A stretch of DNA of 46,558 nucleotides from Sandaracinaceae bacterium. Its GTDB lineage: Bacteria; Myxococcota_A; Polyangia; Polyangiales; Sandaracinaceae. The stretch spans positions 1-46,558 of the forward strand of contig JAVJQK010000004.1 of NCBI GenBank assembly GCA_040218145.1, given 5' to 3'. How positions within the stretch are numbered: the stretch's first letter is position 1; the number at the start of each line of letters is the position of its first letter. A program made the position numbers and the translations under genes. Below, one piece after another: positions 1 through 8,698 of this stretch. The notes under the pieces are model-generated. The model did not search any database and was not told the origin of the DNA. It worked only from the letters and a program-made list of their open reading frames with translations.

Positions 1-16
1 GCCCCGGCGCAACGGG

Positions 17-43
17 GGGGAGGGGCTTGAAAAGCCCCTCCCC
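17..43 (-). terminator. Strong hairpin after ahcY
   Basis: A 12-bp perfect stem (GGGGAGGGGCTT at 17-28 with AAGCCCCTCCCC at 32-43) closes a 3-nt loop. It begins 7 nt past the ahcY stop codon in the direction of transcription. There is no U-tract on the minus strand, where the flank is C/G-rich, so it may act as an mRNA 3'-end stabiliser or a U-less terminator. Confidence 0.6.
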
Positions 44-50
44 AACAAAC

Positions 51-1394
<1,344 letters not shown>

Positions 1395-1420
1395 GGTCTG
1401 GGTCTCCTTCGCGGAAACGG

Positions 1421-2398
1421 CTATCGGGTTTTCGTTCGTGCGACGAGCACCTGCCAATCCAGGTGTCCGTCTGGGCCGTCGCCGCAGCGCGCCGACGGGA
1501 TGGTCTGGACCTGCGCGTCGACGAGCCCGGCCGTGGCGGCCAGCTCCTCGAGCTCGCGGTCGGTGAAGCCGAGCCAGAGATCGGCCTGCTGCTCGCGCAG
1601 GCGCTCGTCCTGGTGGCTCACGTAGTCGATGACGGCGATCGCGCCGCCGGGGCGCGCCAGGGCCGCGAGGCTCTCGAGCGCGGCGGCCGGCTTGGGCGCG
1701 TGGTGCAGCACCCGCGACGCGAAGACCGCGTCGGCGCCGCCGAGGTCGGCGACGTGCTCGAGCAGGCGCGCGTCGGAGAGCTCTCCCGCGCGGAGCTCGA
1801 CGTGGGCGTACCCGCGCTCGGCGACGCGGCGGCGCGCGCGCTCGAGCTGGGGCTCGGACCGGTCCACGGCGATCACGCGCTCGAAGATGGGCGCGAGCAC
1901 GTCGAGGAAGCTCCCGTCGCCCGTCCCCGCGTCCACCGCGAGCCGGCGCGGGTGGACGAGCGGCGCGAGGGCGCTGAGGTAGGCGGGCAGCTCGCGGGGG
2001 AGGTCGAGCGGCGCGTCGGCCGGGCGCGCGAAGAACTCGCGGGCCGCGGCGTCACGCGCCTCGACGAGGGCCCCGATGCGACCGAGGCTGCCGTCCTCTT
2101 CCGTCAGGGCGCGCCCCGCGTCGAGGGCGTCTCCGACCACGGGATCGCTCGCGACACCGTCGGTCAGGCGGAGAAACGCCCAGCGCCCCTGCTTGCGCAT
2201 CGTCAGCAGGCCCGCCTCGCGCAGCGCCTTGGCGTGCCGCGAGACGTTGGGCTGGTTCTCCTCGAGGAGCTCCGCCAGCTCGCCGATGGCCAGCTCCTCG
2301 GCGCTCGCCAGGGCCAGGAGGCGCAGCCGGATCGGCTCGCTGAGGAGCCGATAGAGCTCCCAGCGACGCGAACCCGAGCTGTGTGCGACGACCTCCAC
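1421..2398 (-). CDS. ArsR-family regulator fused to SAM-dependent methyltransferase domain (SahR-like)
   Basis: The 325-residue protein has an N-terminal winged helix (about residues 14-85, including the [24 protein letters not shown] recognition region, typical of ArsR) and a C-terminal class I methyltransferase fold. The latter shows motif [12 protein letters not shown], the acidic [15 protein letters not shown] strand, and a post-motif [12 protein letters not shown]. ArsR proteins with such a domain that sit beside SAM-cycle genes are known as SahR and sense S-adenosylhomocysteine. With ahcY directly downstream, the inference is that this protein senses SAH (or SAM) and controls the operon, probably including itself. 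Whether the domain still catalyses methylation cannot be judged. The start is GTG at 2398 with no Shine-Dalgarno sequence; the promoter geometry suggests a leaderless message. A generic ArsR-methyltransferase regulator is the alternative reading. Confidence 0.85.
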   Translation of the reverse strand: MEVVAHSSGSRRWELYRLLSEPIRLRLLALASAEELAIGELAELLEENQPNVSRHAKALREAGLLTMRKQGRWAFLRLTDGVASDPVVGDALDAGRALTEEDGSLGRIGALVEARDAAAREFFARPADAPLDLPRELPAYLSALAPLVHPRRLAVDAGTGDGSFLDVLAPIFERVIAVDRSEPQLERARRRVAERGYAHVELRAGELSDARLLEHVADLGGADAVFASRVLHHAPKPAAALESLAALARPGGAIAVIDYVSHQDERLREQQADLWLGFTDRELEELAATAGLVDAQVQTIPSARCGDGPDGHLDWQVLVARTKTR

Positions 2399-2405
2399 AG
2401 GTCTG

Positions 2406-2435
2406 TCATATACTCAGATTCACATACTTGCAAGT
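2406..2435 (-). promoter_or_regulatory. Promoter and palindromic operator candidate of the sahR-like/ahcY operon
   Basis: Read on the minus strand, TTGCAA (2433-2428) and TATATG (2412-2407) make a -35/-10 pair with 15-16 nt spacing in an unusually AT-rich patch. The predicted transcript start falls about at the GTG start (2398), which would make the mRNA leaderless. The perfect 10-bp palindrome ACTTGCAAGT (2426-2435) overlaps the -35 box and is a natural site for an autoregulating ArsR dimer. Operator function is inferred. Confidence 0.5.
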
Positions 2436-2575
2436 GATCATGGTCGAGAGCCGCGAAGAGCCGGAAGGACGCGGAGGTCGACGGGCTCTCGAAGGCGCTG
2501 CGCTCGAGGAAGACGTCTGACGTCTGCGCGGGCGGACCTTCTTCGCGCCGCCGCCGCTCGGCCATACTGACGGCG

Positions 2576-3163
2576 GTGGAGCCCGAGAAGGTGGACTGTG
2601 GGGGCTGCGGCAAGCCCGTGAACGCGCGCTTCGCCGCCTGCCCGCTGTGCGGACACGCGCTGCGTGAGAAGACGGCCGTGCGCCCCTCGTCGCTCGACCG
2701 TGTCGTGACGGGACACGCCTCCGAGAGCGCTGGCGTGATCGGCGCCGGCATGCCCCGGGAGGCGCGCATCGCGCTCGCGAAGGCGGCCATGACGGGCCAG
2801 CCGCGCGAGGCCCCGGTCACGGGGTTCGGCTCGGCGTTGATGAGCGCGCTCCGTCCGTCGGAGGTCACGCGCGGGTGGATGCGCGGGGCGGAGATCACGC
2901 TCACCGTGGTCACCTTCCCGTTCTTCCTGGCGTCGCTGATCTGGATCGCCGTGGGCGTGAAGCGCTGGGGCAAGGTCGGCGTGATCGACTGGGTGGCGGG
3001 GGCCATCGGCGGCGGGCTGATGATGTGGACGTGCTTCGGCGCGGCGCTCGGCGTCTCGGGCGCGGCCGCGGCCTGGGTGGTGCTCGGCATGCTCGCGGCC
3101 TGGACGGCGCGCGGGGCCATCCGGCTGGTCGCCGCGATGCGGCGCCTCCGAGACGACGTCTGA
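2576..3163 (+). CDS. Zinc-ribbon membrane protein of unknown function
   Basis: The 195-residue protein opens with a zinc ribbon, CGGCGKPVNARFAACPLCG, whose two CxxC knuckles should bind one zinc. A charged linker follows, then three hydrophobic stretches in the C-terminal half: one around ITLTVVTFPFFLASLIWIAV, and two from DWVAGAIGGGLMMWTC through AAWVVLGMLAAWTA. The start is GTG at 2576 with no ribosome site. CATACT at 2563-2568 could be a -10 box placing the transcript start at the GTG, as in a leaderless gene. It heads a plus-strand run with a second zinc-ribbon gene 50 nt downstream. I do not recognise a specific family beyond the zinc-ribbon domain. Confidence 0.75.
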   Translation: MEPEKVDCGGCGKPVNARFAACPLCGHALREKTAVRPSSLDRVVTGHASESAGVIGAGMPREARIALAKAAMTGQPREAPVTGFGSALMSALRPSEVTRGWMRGAEITLTVVTFPFFLASLIWIAVGVKRWGKVGVIDWVAGAIGGGLMMWTCFGAALGVSGAAAAWVVLGMLAAWTARGAIRLVAAMRRLRDDV

Positions 3164-3213
3164 GCGCGGTCCGAGCCCTCCCTTTGCGGGGCGCGGTGGG
3201 GTATGTACGAGGG

Positions 3214-3678
3214 ATGCGATGTCCTCGCTGTGAGCGCCCGATGGGGCAGCAGCGGTTGCACGCCGAGGGGGGCGCGTACCGCGGGGCGTACGTCACGGTC
3301 TGGTCGTGTGGCGGATGTCGGCTCACGGGCATCGACCTGGAGAACGTCACGCGGGGCCGCGAGGCCGGCCACGCGCGCCTCTCGGACACGCCGCTCTGTC
3401 GGAGCGCGGAGCGCAGGGGTGAGGCCTGCGGCGCGTGCCTCGCGTCCCTGGCTCGGCTGACGCTGTCGTGGGGCGCGCGCTGGATCGAGATCGAGGAGTG
3501 CCCGCGGTGCGGCCGGCTGTACCTCGATCCCGGCGAGCTGGAGAGCGTCTCCGCGCTGATGGCCGCGTCCGCGCACGTCCCTCGCGACGCGCGCTGGATC
3601 CCGGAGGAGGGAGAGGCGCCCGGTCCCTTCGACGCGCTGCTGGACGGGCTCCTCCAAGGCCTGACGGGCGGACCGTGA
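3214..3678 (+). CDS. zf-TFIIB-type zinc-ribbon protein
   Basis: The 154-residue protein carries an N-terminal CPRCERPM, an internal CGGC and CGAC pair, and the knuckle CPRCGRLYLDPGEL. The last closely follows the CPxCGGLWLDxGEL signature of the bacterial zf-TFIIB family. These are small zinc-binding proteins of unclear function; despite the family name they are not basal transcription factors. The start is ATG at 3214, giving the CPRC motif at residue 3 as usual for the family. The long upstream open frame to 2875 is an out-of-frame overlap with the preceding gene. The stop overlaps the next gene's GTG start (GTGA at 3675-3678), implying translational coupling. Confidence 0.8.
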   Translation: MRCPRCERPMGQQRLHAEGGAYRGAYVTVWSCGGCRLTGIDLENVTRGREAGHARLSDTPLCRSAERRGEACGACLASLARLTLSWGARWIEIEECPRCGRLYLDPGELESVSALMAASAHVPRDARWIPEEGEAPGPFDALLDGLLQGLTGGP

Positions 3679-4280
3679 CGTCCGCCCGCCCGCCGTCGCA
3701 GTCGCCGAGGCGGCCGACGCCGCTGATGCGGGCGAGCCACCTCCTCTCGAACGTGGGCGCGCTGGGCTCGCTCGGCGCGCAGGCGGCGGCCCAGATCCGG
3801 GAGCAGGCCGCCACCCCGATCGCCGAGATCGAGCGGTCGATCCGCACCGCCTGGCTCCCGCTCCAGCTCGACATCGAGCTGACCGACGCCATCGAGACCG
3901 CGGTGGGGCGCGAGCGCATGCGAGACCTGGCGCGGGAGGCCATCGCCGTCTCCGCCGAGGGGCCCTTGCTCGGCCCCTTCGTCCGGGCGCTGCACGCGGT
4001 GGGGCTCAGCCCGCACGCCGCGTTTCGCGTCGCCCCCAAGGCGTGGAAGGGCGTCTACCGCTACTGCGGGGAGCTCGAGGTCGAGCGCACGGGCGAGCGC
4101 GAGGTCACCATCACACAGCGCGAGGCGCCGGCCGAGATCCTCGAGAGCGACTCGTACGCGCACGGGATCGCGGCCGCGTTCGAGGGGGTCGTGCTGATCG
4201 CGGGCGGGCGCGAGCCGCGGGCGTCGATGGAGCGCGTCGCGGTCCACCGACGGATCCGCTATTTGTGCGGCTGGCGCTGA
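3675..4280 (+). CDS. Small myxobacterial protein, DUF2378/TIGR02265-like
   Basis: The 201-residue protein has no signal peptide. From about residue 70 its layout resembles the myxobacterial DUF2378 (TIGR02265) paralogue family: a helical N-terminal part, a central WKGVYRYCGE turn, then a run of strands ending in the aromatic stretch RIRYLCGWR. This resemblance is by eye and tentative; the family has no established function. The start is GTG at 3675, overlapping the upstream TGA, so its expression is probably coupled to the zinc-ribbon protein. An alternative start is the ATG of MRASH about 50 nt further in. The next coding feature begins 25 nt downstream. Confidence 0.65.
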   Translation: MTSARPPSQSPRRPTPLMRASHLLSNVGALGSLGAQAAAQIREQAATPIAEIERSIRTAWLPLQLDIELTDAIETAVGRERMRDLAREAIAVSAEGPLLGPFVRALHAVGLSPHAAFRVAPKAWKGVYRYCGELEVERTGEREVTITQREAPAEILESDSYAHGIAAAFEGVVLIAGGREPRASMERVAVHRRIRYLCGWR

Positions 4281-4305
4281 GAGGAGCGCGGCCCCAGCCT
4301 GGAGC

Positions 4306-4515
4306 GTGAGCCGGGCCATCGACGAAGCCCGCGCGCGCACGCGCGCGAATCGAGAGCGAGAGGGCGACTACGTCCTGTACTGGATGCAGCGCTCGCAGCG
4401 CGCGCGCACCGACCACGCGCGCGAGCACGCGCTCCGCGTGGCCCTCGAGCTGAGCGACCGGTGGCTGCTCGACGGTCGCGATCCGAGCTCCTACGCGATG
4501 GACGGGGCGGCCTGA
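4306..4515 (+). CDS. Mini-ORF: internally deleted class II photolyase remnant
   Basis: The 69-residue frame joins two segments that I recognise from opposite ends of class II CPD photolyases. Residues 20-46 ([14 protein letters not shown]...HALRVA) match the N-terminal signature, typically GxYVLYWMQxxQRAxxNxALEYA. Residues 47-64 ([18 protein letters not shown]) match the C-terminal signature, typically LNDRYELDGRDPNGYAG. In an intact enzyme of about 450 residues these lie some 350-400 residues apart, so the flavin pocket and antenna site are missing. The simplest explanation is an in-frame internal deletion. The frame stays open, starts at GTG 4306, and its TGA overlaps the next photolyase's ATG (TGATG). 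It cannot be a working photolyase; a residual role in translational coupling is possible. I rate the homology as likely and the function as unknown. Confidence 0.7.
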   Translation: MSRAIDEARARTRANREREGDYVLYWMQRSQRARTDHAREHALRVALELSDRWLLDGRDPSSYAMDGAA

Positions 4516-6080
4516 TGGCGTTGCGGACCCTCGCGCTCGTGCTCGGCGATCAGCTCGACCACGACTCTGCGATCTTCGACGCGCTCGACCCCGAGCGAGA
4601 CGCCGTCTGGATGGCCGAGGTGGACGAAGAGACCACCCACGTGTGGTGCCACAAGCTGCGCGTGGCGGCGTTCCTGAGCGCGATGCGGCATCACCGAGCC
4701 TGGCTCGAGGAGCGCGGCTTCACCGTGCACTACACGGAGATGCCCGTGAACCGAGGGCACGACCGGGGCGGCTCGTTCGCCGAGGTGCTGCGGCTCGACG
4801 TGCGACGGCTCGCGCCCGAGCGGCTCGTCATGGTGCAGCCGGGCGACCACCGCGTGCAGACCCAGCTCACCGAGGCCGCGGACACGCTGGGGGTCCCGCT
4901 CGAGCTTCTCGAGGACCGCCACTTCTACGCGACGCAGGAGGACTTCGCCCAGTGGGCGGAGGGCCGGAAGCGCCTCGTGCTCGAGCACTTCTATCGCGAG
5001 ATGCGCGCGCGGCACGACGTGCTGATGGACGACGGCGATCCGGTGGCGGGCCGCTGGAACTTCGACGCGGAGAACCGCGAGACGTTCGGCTCGGACGGCC
5101 CGCCCGAGCACGAGGCGCCGCGGCGCTTTCGGCCGGACGCGATCACCGAGGCGGTGCTCGAGATGGTGCGGGTGCGCTTCCGTGAGCACCCGGGCTCACT
5201 CGAGCACTTCGACCTGCCGGTGACGCGGAAGCAGGCGCGCGCCGCGCTCCGCGACTTCGTCCGACACCGGCTCGCGCGCTTCGGCGAGTTCCAGGACGCG
5301 ATGTGGGAGGGCGCGCGCTTCCTCTGGCACTCCCGCCTGTCGTTCGCGATGAACGTCGAGCTCCTGAGCCCGCGCGAGTGCGTGGACGAGGCGGTCGCCG
5401 CGTACGAGTCGGGAGACGCGCCGATCGCGTCGGTGGAGGGCTTCGTGCGGCAGATCCTGGGCTGGCGGGAGATGGTCCGCGGCGTCTACTGGCACCTCAT
5501 GCCGGCCTACGCGGAGCACAACGCGCTGGGCTGCGACCCGGACCGGGACGTGCCCGAGAGCTTCTGGGACGGCGAGACCGACATGGCCTGCGTGCGCGAC
5601 GCGATGCGGAACGTCATCGACCATGGCTACGCGCACCACATCCAGCGCCTGATGGTGCTGGGCCTCTTCGCGCAGCTCCTGGGCGTGCACCCGCGGCGCT
5701 TCCACGAGTGGCACATGGCCATGTACCTCGACGCGATCGACTGGGTGTCCCTGCCCAACGCGCTCGGCATGAGCCAGTACGGTGACGGGGGCGTGCTCGC
5801 GACCAAGCCCTACTGCGCGAGCGGCAACTACGTGAACAGGATGAGCAACCACTGCGCGGGCTGCCGCTTTCGCCACGACCGCGCCGTGGGTGACGACGCC
5901 TGCCCCCTGACGACGCTCTACTGGGACTTCCTCGCCCGGCATCGTGAAGAATTGTCAGGAAACCACCGCATGGGGTTCCAGCTGAAGAACCTCGCGCGTA
6001 AGGAGGGGGAGCAGCTCGAGGAGATTCGAGCGCGCGCGCGCCGGATCCGTTCGACGCTCGACCAGGGCGAGCGCCTCTGA
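4515..6080 (+). CDS. FeS-BCP family photolyase ((6-4) photolyase, PhrB/CryB-like)
   Basis: The 521-residue flavoprotein should repair UV lesions, most likely (6-4) photoproducts, using light. The N-terminal alpha/beta domain begins [16 protein letters not shown], typical of the iron-sulfur bacterial cryptochrome/photolyase group. The C-terminal helical half carries the FAD pocket ([26 protein letters not shown]). Cysteines 359, 447, 450 and 463 keep the spacing of the 4Fe-4S ligands C350, C438, C441 and C454 of Agrobacterium PhrB, with a constant offset of nine. The start is ATG at 4515, sharing its A with the stop of the upstream photolyase remnant, so translation is probably coupled. The ORF could extend to 4461, but LALVLGDQL near the N-terminus fits the family. 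Confidence 0.93.
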   Translation: MALRTLALVLGDQLDHDSAIFDALDPERDAVWMAEVDEETTHVWCHKLRVAAFLSAMRHHRAWLEERGFTVHYTEMPVNRGHDRGGSFAEVLRLDVRRLAPERLVMVQPGDHRVQTQLTEAADTLGVPLELLEDRHFYATQEDFAQWAEGRKRLVLEHFYREMRARHDVLMDDGDPVAGRWNFDAENRETFGSDGPPEHEAPRRFRPDAITEAVLEMVRVRFREHPGSLEHFDLPVTRKQARAALRDFVRHRLARFGEFQDAMWEGARFLWHSRLSFAMNVELLSPRECVDEAVAAYESGDAPIASVEGFVRQILGWREMVRGVYWHLMPAYAEHNALGCDPDRDVPESFWDGETDMACVRDAMRNVIDHGYAHHIQRLMVLGLFAQLLGVHPRRFHEWHMAMYLDAIDWVSLPNALGMSQYGDGGVLATKPYCASGNYVNRMSNHCAGCRFRHDRAVGDDACPLTTLYWDFLARHREELSGNHRMGFQLKNLARKEGEQLEEIRARARRIRSTLDQGERL

Positions 6081-6116
6081 GCCGGCCGTGACAGACTCCG
6101 CGCCCACGGGGACCCC

Positions 6117-6926
6117 ATGACGCACCGAGGAATCGCTCCCTTCATCGCCCTCACCCTCCTGTCGCTCGCGCCCTCCGTGGCGGCGGCGTCGAACGCGGTG
6201 ATCTTGCCCCGGGTGGGCGGGAGCGGCGTGGGCGCGGCGCCGCGGGACGAGGCCATGGCCCACCTGCGACGCACGCTCGAGAACGAGGGCTGGACCCTCT
6301 ACGACATCGAAGACGTGTCCACCGCGCTGCCGCCCGAGCTCAGCGCATGCGGACCCGACGACCAGTGCGCGTGGCGGCTGCGGGAGATGCTGGACGCGGA
6401 CGTCGCGATCGGGCTCCGCGTGTGGGGCACGGAGGACCAGGTGGAGCGCCTCGCGGTCGTGGTGACGGGCGTGCGCGGCGTCGGCCACCGCACCCTGGCC
6501 GTGGTCGACGAGACCCTCCCGCTGCCCTTCGCGGTGGCCGAGGCGGCGCGCGCCGCGGTGCAGACCTGGTCCAGCGGCGCCCTCGAGCCGGGCGGCGCCC
6601 CGTCCACCGAGCCGCTCGCGCCGGGTCCGCAGTCGCACCTGGACGGCTCGCCTCTCAACTGGTTCCTCGGCGGGCTGCTCGTCCTGGGCTCGGCGCCGAT
6701 GCTCGGCTACGCCATCAACACCGCGGTCCGACACGGCGACTGCACCGAGGGCGAGGCCGAGCTCTGCACCCGCCGCGTCCGCTTCGAGGAGGGCGCCGGC
6801 CTGTTCATGGGTATCGGGGCGGCGGTGCTGATCTCGGGCGTGGTCGTGCTCGCCTTGCAGCCGATCCGCGTCGCGGTCTCCGCCACCGAGGACTCGGCGG
6901 CGATCCAGGTCGAGGGGCGCTTCTGA
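6117..6926 (+). CDS. Exported/membrane protein of unknown function
   Basis: The 269-residue protein has a signal peptide (about residues 1-23, ending SVAAA). An extracytoplasmic region follows in which residues 30-130 resemble the two-layer fold of myxobacterial proteins that measure or bind at the envelope; I cannot name the family. A Pro/Gly/Ala-rich stretch leads to two transmembrane helices (about residues 182-200 and 229-248) separated by a short loop with two cysteines, and a short tail ends the protein. The start at ATG 6117 is flanked by a plain upstream region without a strong ribosome site. The stop overlaps the start of the next gene (TGATG at 6924-6928), so the two products likely act together at the envelope. 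Confidence 0.75.
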   Translation: MTHRGIAPFIALTLLSLAPSVAAASNAVILPRVGGSGVGAAPRDEAMAHLRRTLENEGWTLYDIEDVSTALPPELSACGPDDQCAWRLREMLDADVAIGLRVWGTEDQVERLAVVVTGVRGVGHRTLAVVDETLPLPFAVAEAARAAVQTWSSGALEPGGAPSTEPLAPGPQSHLDGSPLNWFLGGLLVLGSAPMLGYAINTAVRHGDCTEGEAELCTRRVRFEEGAGLFMGIGAAVLISGVVVLALQPIRVAVSATEDSAAIQVEGRF

Positions 6927-7285
6927 TGCGCGCGCTGCTCGTCGCCTCGCTCGTGATCGCGGCTTGCGGAGTCGCAGGGTGCGAGACCTACACCGAGTCG
7001 GTCAGCTGCTCCATGGGCCAGGTGCTGAACGAGGAGGACCGCTGCGTCCCGCCGCCCGCCCCGGACGGCGGCGTGACCATCGAGACCTGCTCGGCGCTCT
7101 GCGAAGATGCCGTGAGCTGGACGCCGGAGCGCATCTCTTGCCTCCGCGAGCAGCTGGGCATGTTCGGGCCCCTGCCCACCGAGTGCACGATGGACCTGAC
7201 CGCCACGGCGACGTGCGGCGCGTGCGTCGCCGCCGTGGGCGCGACGGACGACCAGTGCGCCTCGGCGCCCCTGCTCTGCCCCTGA
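6926..7285 (+). CDS. Small Cys-rich lipoprotein
   Basis: The 119-residue protein has a lipoprotein signal peptide with lipobox GVAGC (cysteine 19), so it should be lipid-anchored in the envelope. The mature part contains ten or so further cysteines (SCSMG, RCVPP, CSALCED, ISCLRE, ECTMD, CGACV, QCASA, LLC), consistent with a disulfide-stabilised extracytoplasmic domain. The start ATG at 6926 overlaps the stop of the upstream membrane protein gene. I recognise no family. It is the last gene of the plus-strand run, and a minus-strand gene converges on it 20 nt downstream. Confidence 0.75.
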   Translation: MRALLVASLVIAACGVAGCETYTESVSCSMGQVLNEEDRCVPPPAPDGGVTIETCSALCEDAVSWTPERISCLREQLGMFGPLPTECTMDLTATATCGACVAAVGATDDQCASAPLLCP

Positions 7286-7305
7286 CCCGTCCTCGGTGAA
7301 GCCGC

Positions 7306-7620
7306 TCAGTTGTCGAGCGAGAGCTGCTCGGAGAGCAGCGCGAACGCGCTCTGCACCGCAAGGAGCTCGTCGAGATCCTGCGCGCGCACGGCGACCTGAT
7401 GTCCGTCGTGACGCCGCGCGATCACGTCGACCCACGCGTCCGAGCGGCCGTCATCGCGCTCCACGCGCACCGTCCAGCGCAGCCGCGCGGCGAGGGCGAC
7501 CTCGGCCCTCTCGCAACACCGGCGAACGTAGTAGACGAGCTCTTCGGTGAACGGTACCCCGCTGAGCCCCACCTCGACGGTGCATCCCACCGCCTCCTCC
7601 GAAATCTCGAGCGCTTGCAT
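7306..7620 (-). CDS. Small protein of unknown function
   Basis: The 104-residue frame begins at ATG 7620 (MQALEISEEAVGCTVEVGL) and ends LLSEQLSLDN. Its composition is balanced and looks coding, unlike the Arg/Ala/Pro-rich shadow frames around it. A central segment ELVYYVRRCCERAEVALAARL resembles an amphipathic helix, followed by predicted strands (RWTVRVERDDG, WVDVIARRHDGHQVAVRAQD). The frame is open further upstream, but that part is Arg/Ser-rich and overlaps the divergent gene, so I choose the internal ATG, which lacks a clear ribosome site. It is divergent from the gene at 7772. The 151-bp space between them contains an ACGGT/ACCGT half-site pair at 7660-7676. Confidence 0.6.
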   Translation of the reverse strand: MQALEISEEAVGCTVEVGLSGVPFTEELVYYVRRCCERAEVALAARLRWTVRVERDDGRSDAWVDVIARRHDGHQVAVRAQDLDELLAVQSAFALLSEQLSLDN

Positions 7621-7771
7621 GGGCGGAACGGGTTTGCACCATCCATACCTCGCCCACGGACGGTCGAATTCACCGTAGAGGCCAGTGGCAGGCCGCCACG
7701 GCCGAGGCCGTTCGTCCCGTCGGAGCCGCACGATCGGGAAGACCCCACGGCTCGCGGCGTAGACCTGGGCG

Positions 7772-8689
7772 ATGCTCTCGGCCGCCATCGCCGCGCTGGC
7801 GAACGCGCTCGCCAGCCCGCTCCTGGTGCACCTCGCGGTGCGGGGGACGCCGGTCCGGACGCGCAGACGCGAGGGCCGCCTCGCGGTCGGCGCGCTGGCC
7901 GCGGCGCTGGGCGCCACGCTGGCCCTCCTCCTGGGCGCGCTCGACGTGCCCGCCAGCCTCGCCGCGACGCTGGCCACGCTGGTCGGACTCCTCGCGCAGC
8001 ATCGCGGACTGCGCCACCTCCGCGCGGCGGCCGATCTGCATCGGCTCGGCGCGGCGCTCCGCGAGGGGTCACCCGCGGCGCGGGAGGCTTCGGTGCAGGC
8101 GCTGCTGACGCGGCTGAGGCGGGCGCTGCGGACGGAGCGCGACGCGGGCCCCATGCCGCACCTGAACGTGCGCCTCCGGCTCCACGCCTCGGCCGCGCTG
8201 CTCGAGGCGGGCTGCTTCGAGGACGCGCGCGCCCTGCTCGGCGAGTTGCGCGAGGACGATCTCCGCGGTGACTACGACCGGACGAGCTGGCTCGCTCAGT
8301 CGACCATCGCCGCGCTCTACCTCGACGGCGACGAGGCGCTCCCTCGCGCCCGCGCCCTCTTCGAGCGGCTGCCGCGAGGCGGCGACCCGCAGCTGGAGGA
8401 GCGGCTGATCTCGCTCGACGCGCTGCTCCACGCCCTCGAAGGCGAGCACGCGCTGGCCCTCGACCTCGTCGGCCCCTCGCTCGCGACGGCGGACGCGCCG
8501 CTGGCCCGCACCCGCCTCGTCGTCCGCGCACACGCGCTGGCCGGGCTCGGCCGCGAGGACGAGGCCACGCGCGTGCTCCACGCCCTGCGCGACGATCACG
8601 GGCCTCACGCCCTCGCCCGCGTCGTCCAGCTCCGCGGCCCCGCCTCTCCCCTCGCCGCGCGCCTCGCGCCCGCGGGACCCTATCGCTGA
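7772..8689 (+). CDS. Membrane-anchored helical-repeat protein of unknown function
   Basis: The 305-residue protein has two hydrophobic segments near the N-terminus (about residues 1-20 and 38-72, the second long enough for two helices with a DVPA turn). An alpha-helical body follows, with TPR-like periodicity of Ala, Leu and Arg (ASAALLEAGCFEDARALLGEL, RALFERLPRGGDPQLEERL, ALAGLGREDEATRVLHAL). The helical part probably faces the cytoplasm as a scaffold. No catalytic motif is visible. The start is ATG at 7772. It converges with the site-2 protease gene whose stop lies 10 nt past this stop; that protein also has a membrane part followed by helical repeats. Confidence 0.7.
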   Translation: MLSAAIAALANALASPLLVHLAVRGTPVRTRRREGRLAVGALAAALGATLALLLGALDVPASLAATLATLVGLLAQHRGLRHLRAAADLHRLGAALREGSPAAREASVQALLTRLRRALRTERDAGPMPHLNVRLRLHASAALLEAGCFEDARALLGELREDDLRGDYDRTSWLAQSTIAALYLDGDEALPRARALFERLPRGGDPQLEERLISLDALLHALEGEHALALDLVGPSLATADAPLARTRLVVRAHALAGLGREDEATRVLHALRDDHGPHALARVVQLRGPASPLAARLAPAGPYR

Positions 8690-8698
8690 GGCGCGCCT

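Noticed and set aside
1395-1420. SAH riboswitch upstream of ahcY
   Set aside because: Only 26 nt separate the two genes, too short for the aptamer, and no conserved core is seen. Protein-based control by the SahR-like regulator fits better.
7660-7676. ACGGT/ACCGT inverted half-sites between divergent genes
   Set aside because: Only 5-bp arms with an unsymmetrical centre; close to chance expectation for a 151-bp region. Mentioned only in the neighbouring gene entry.
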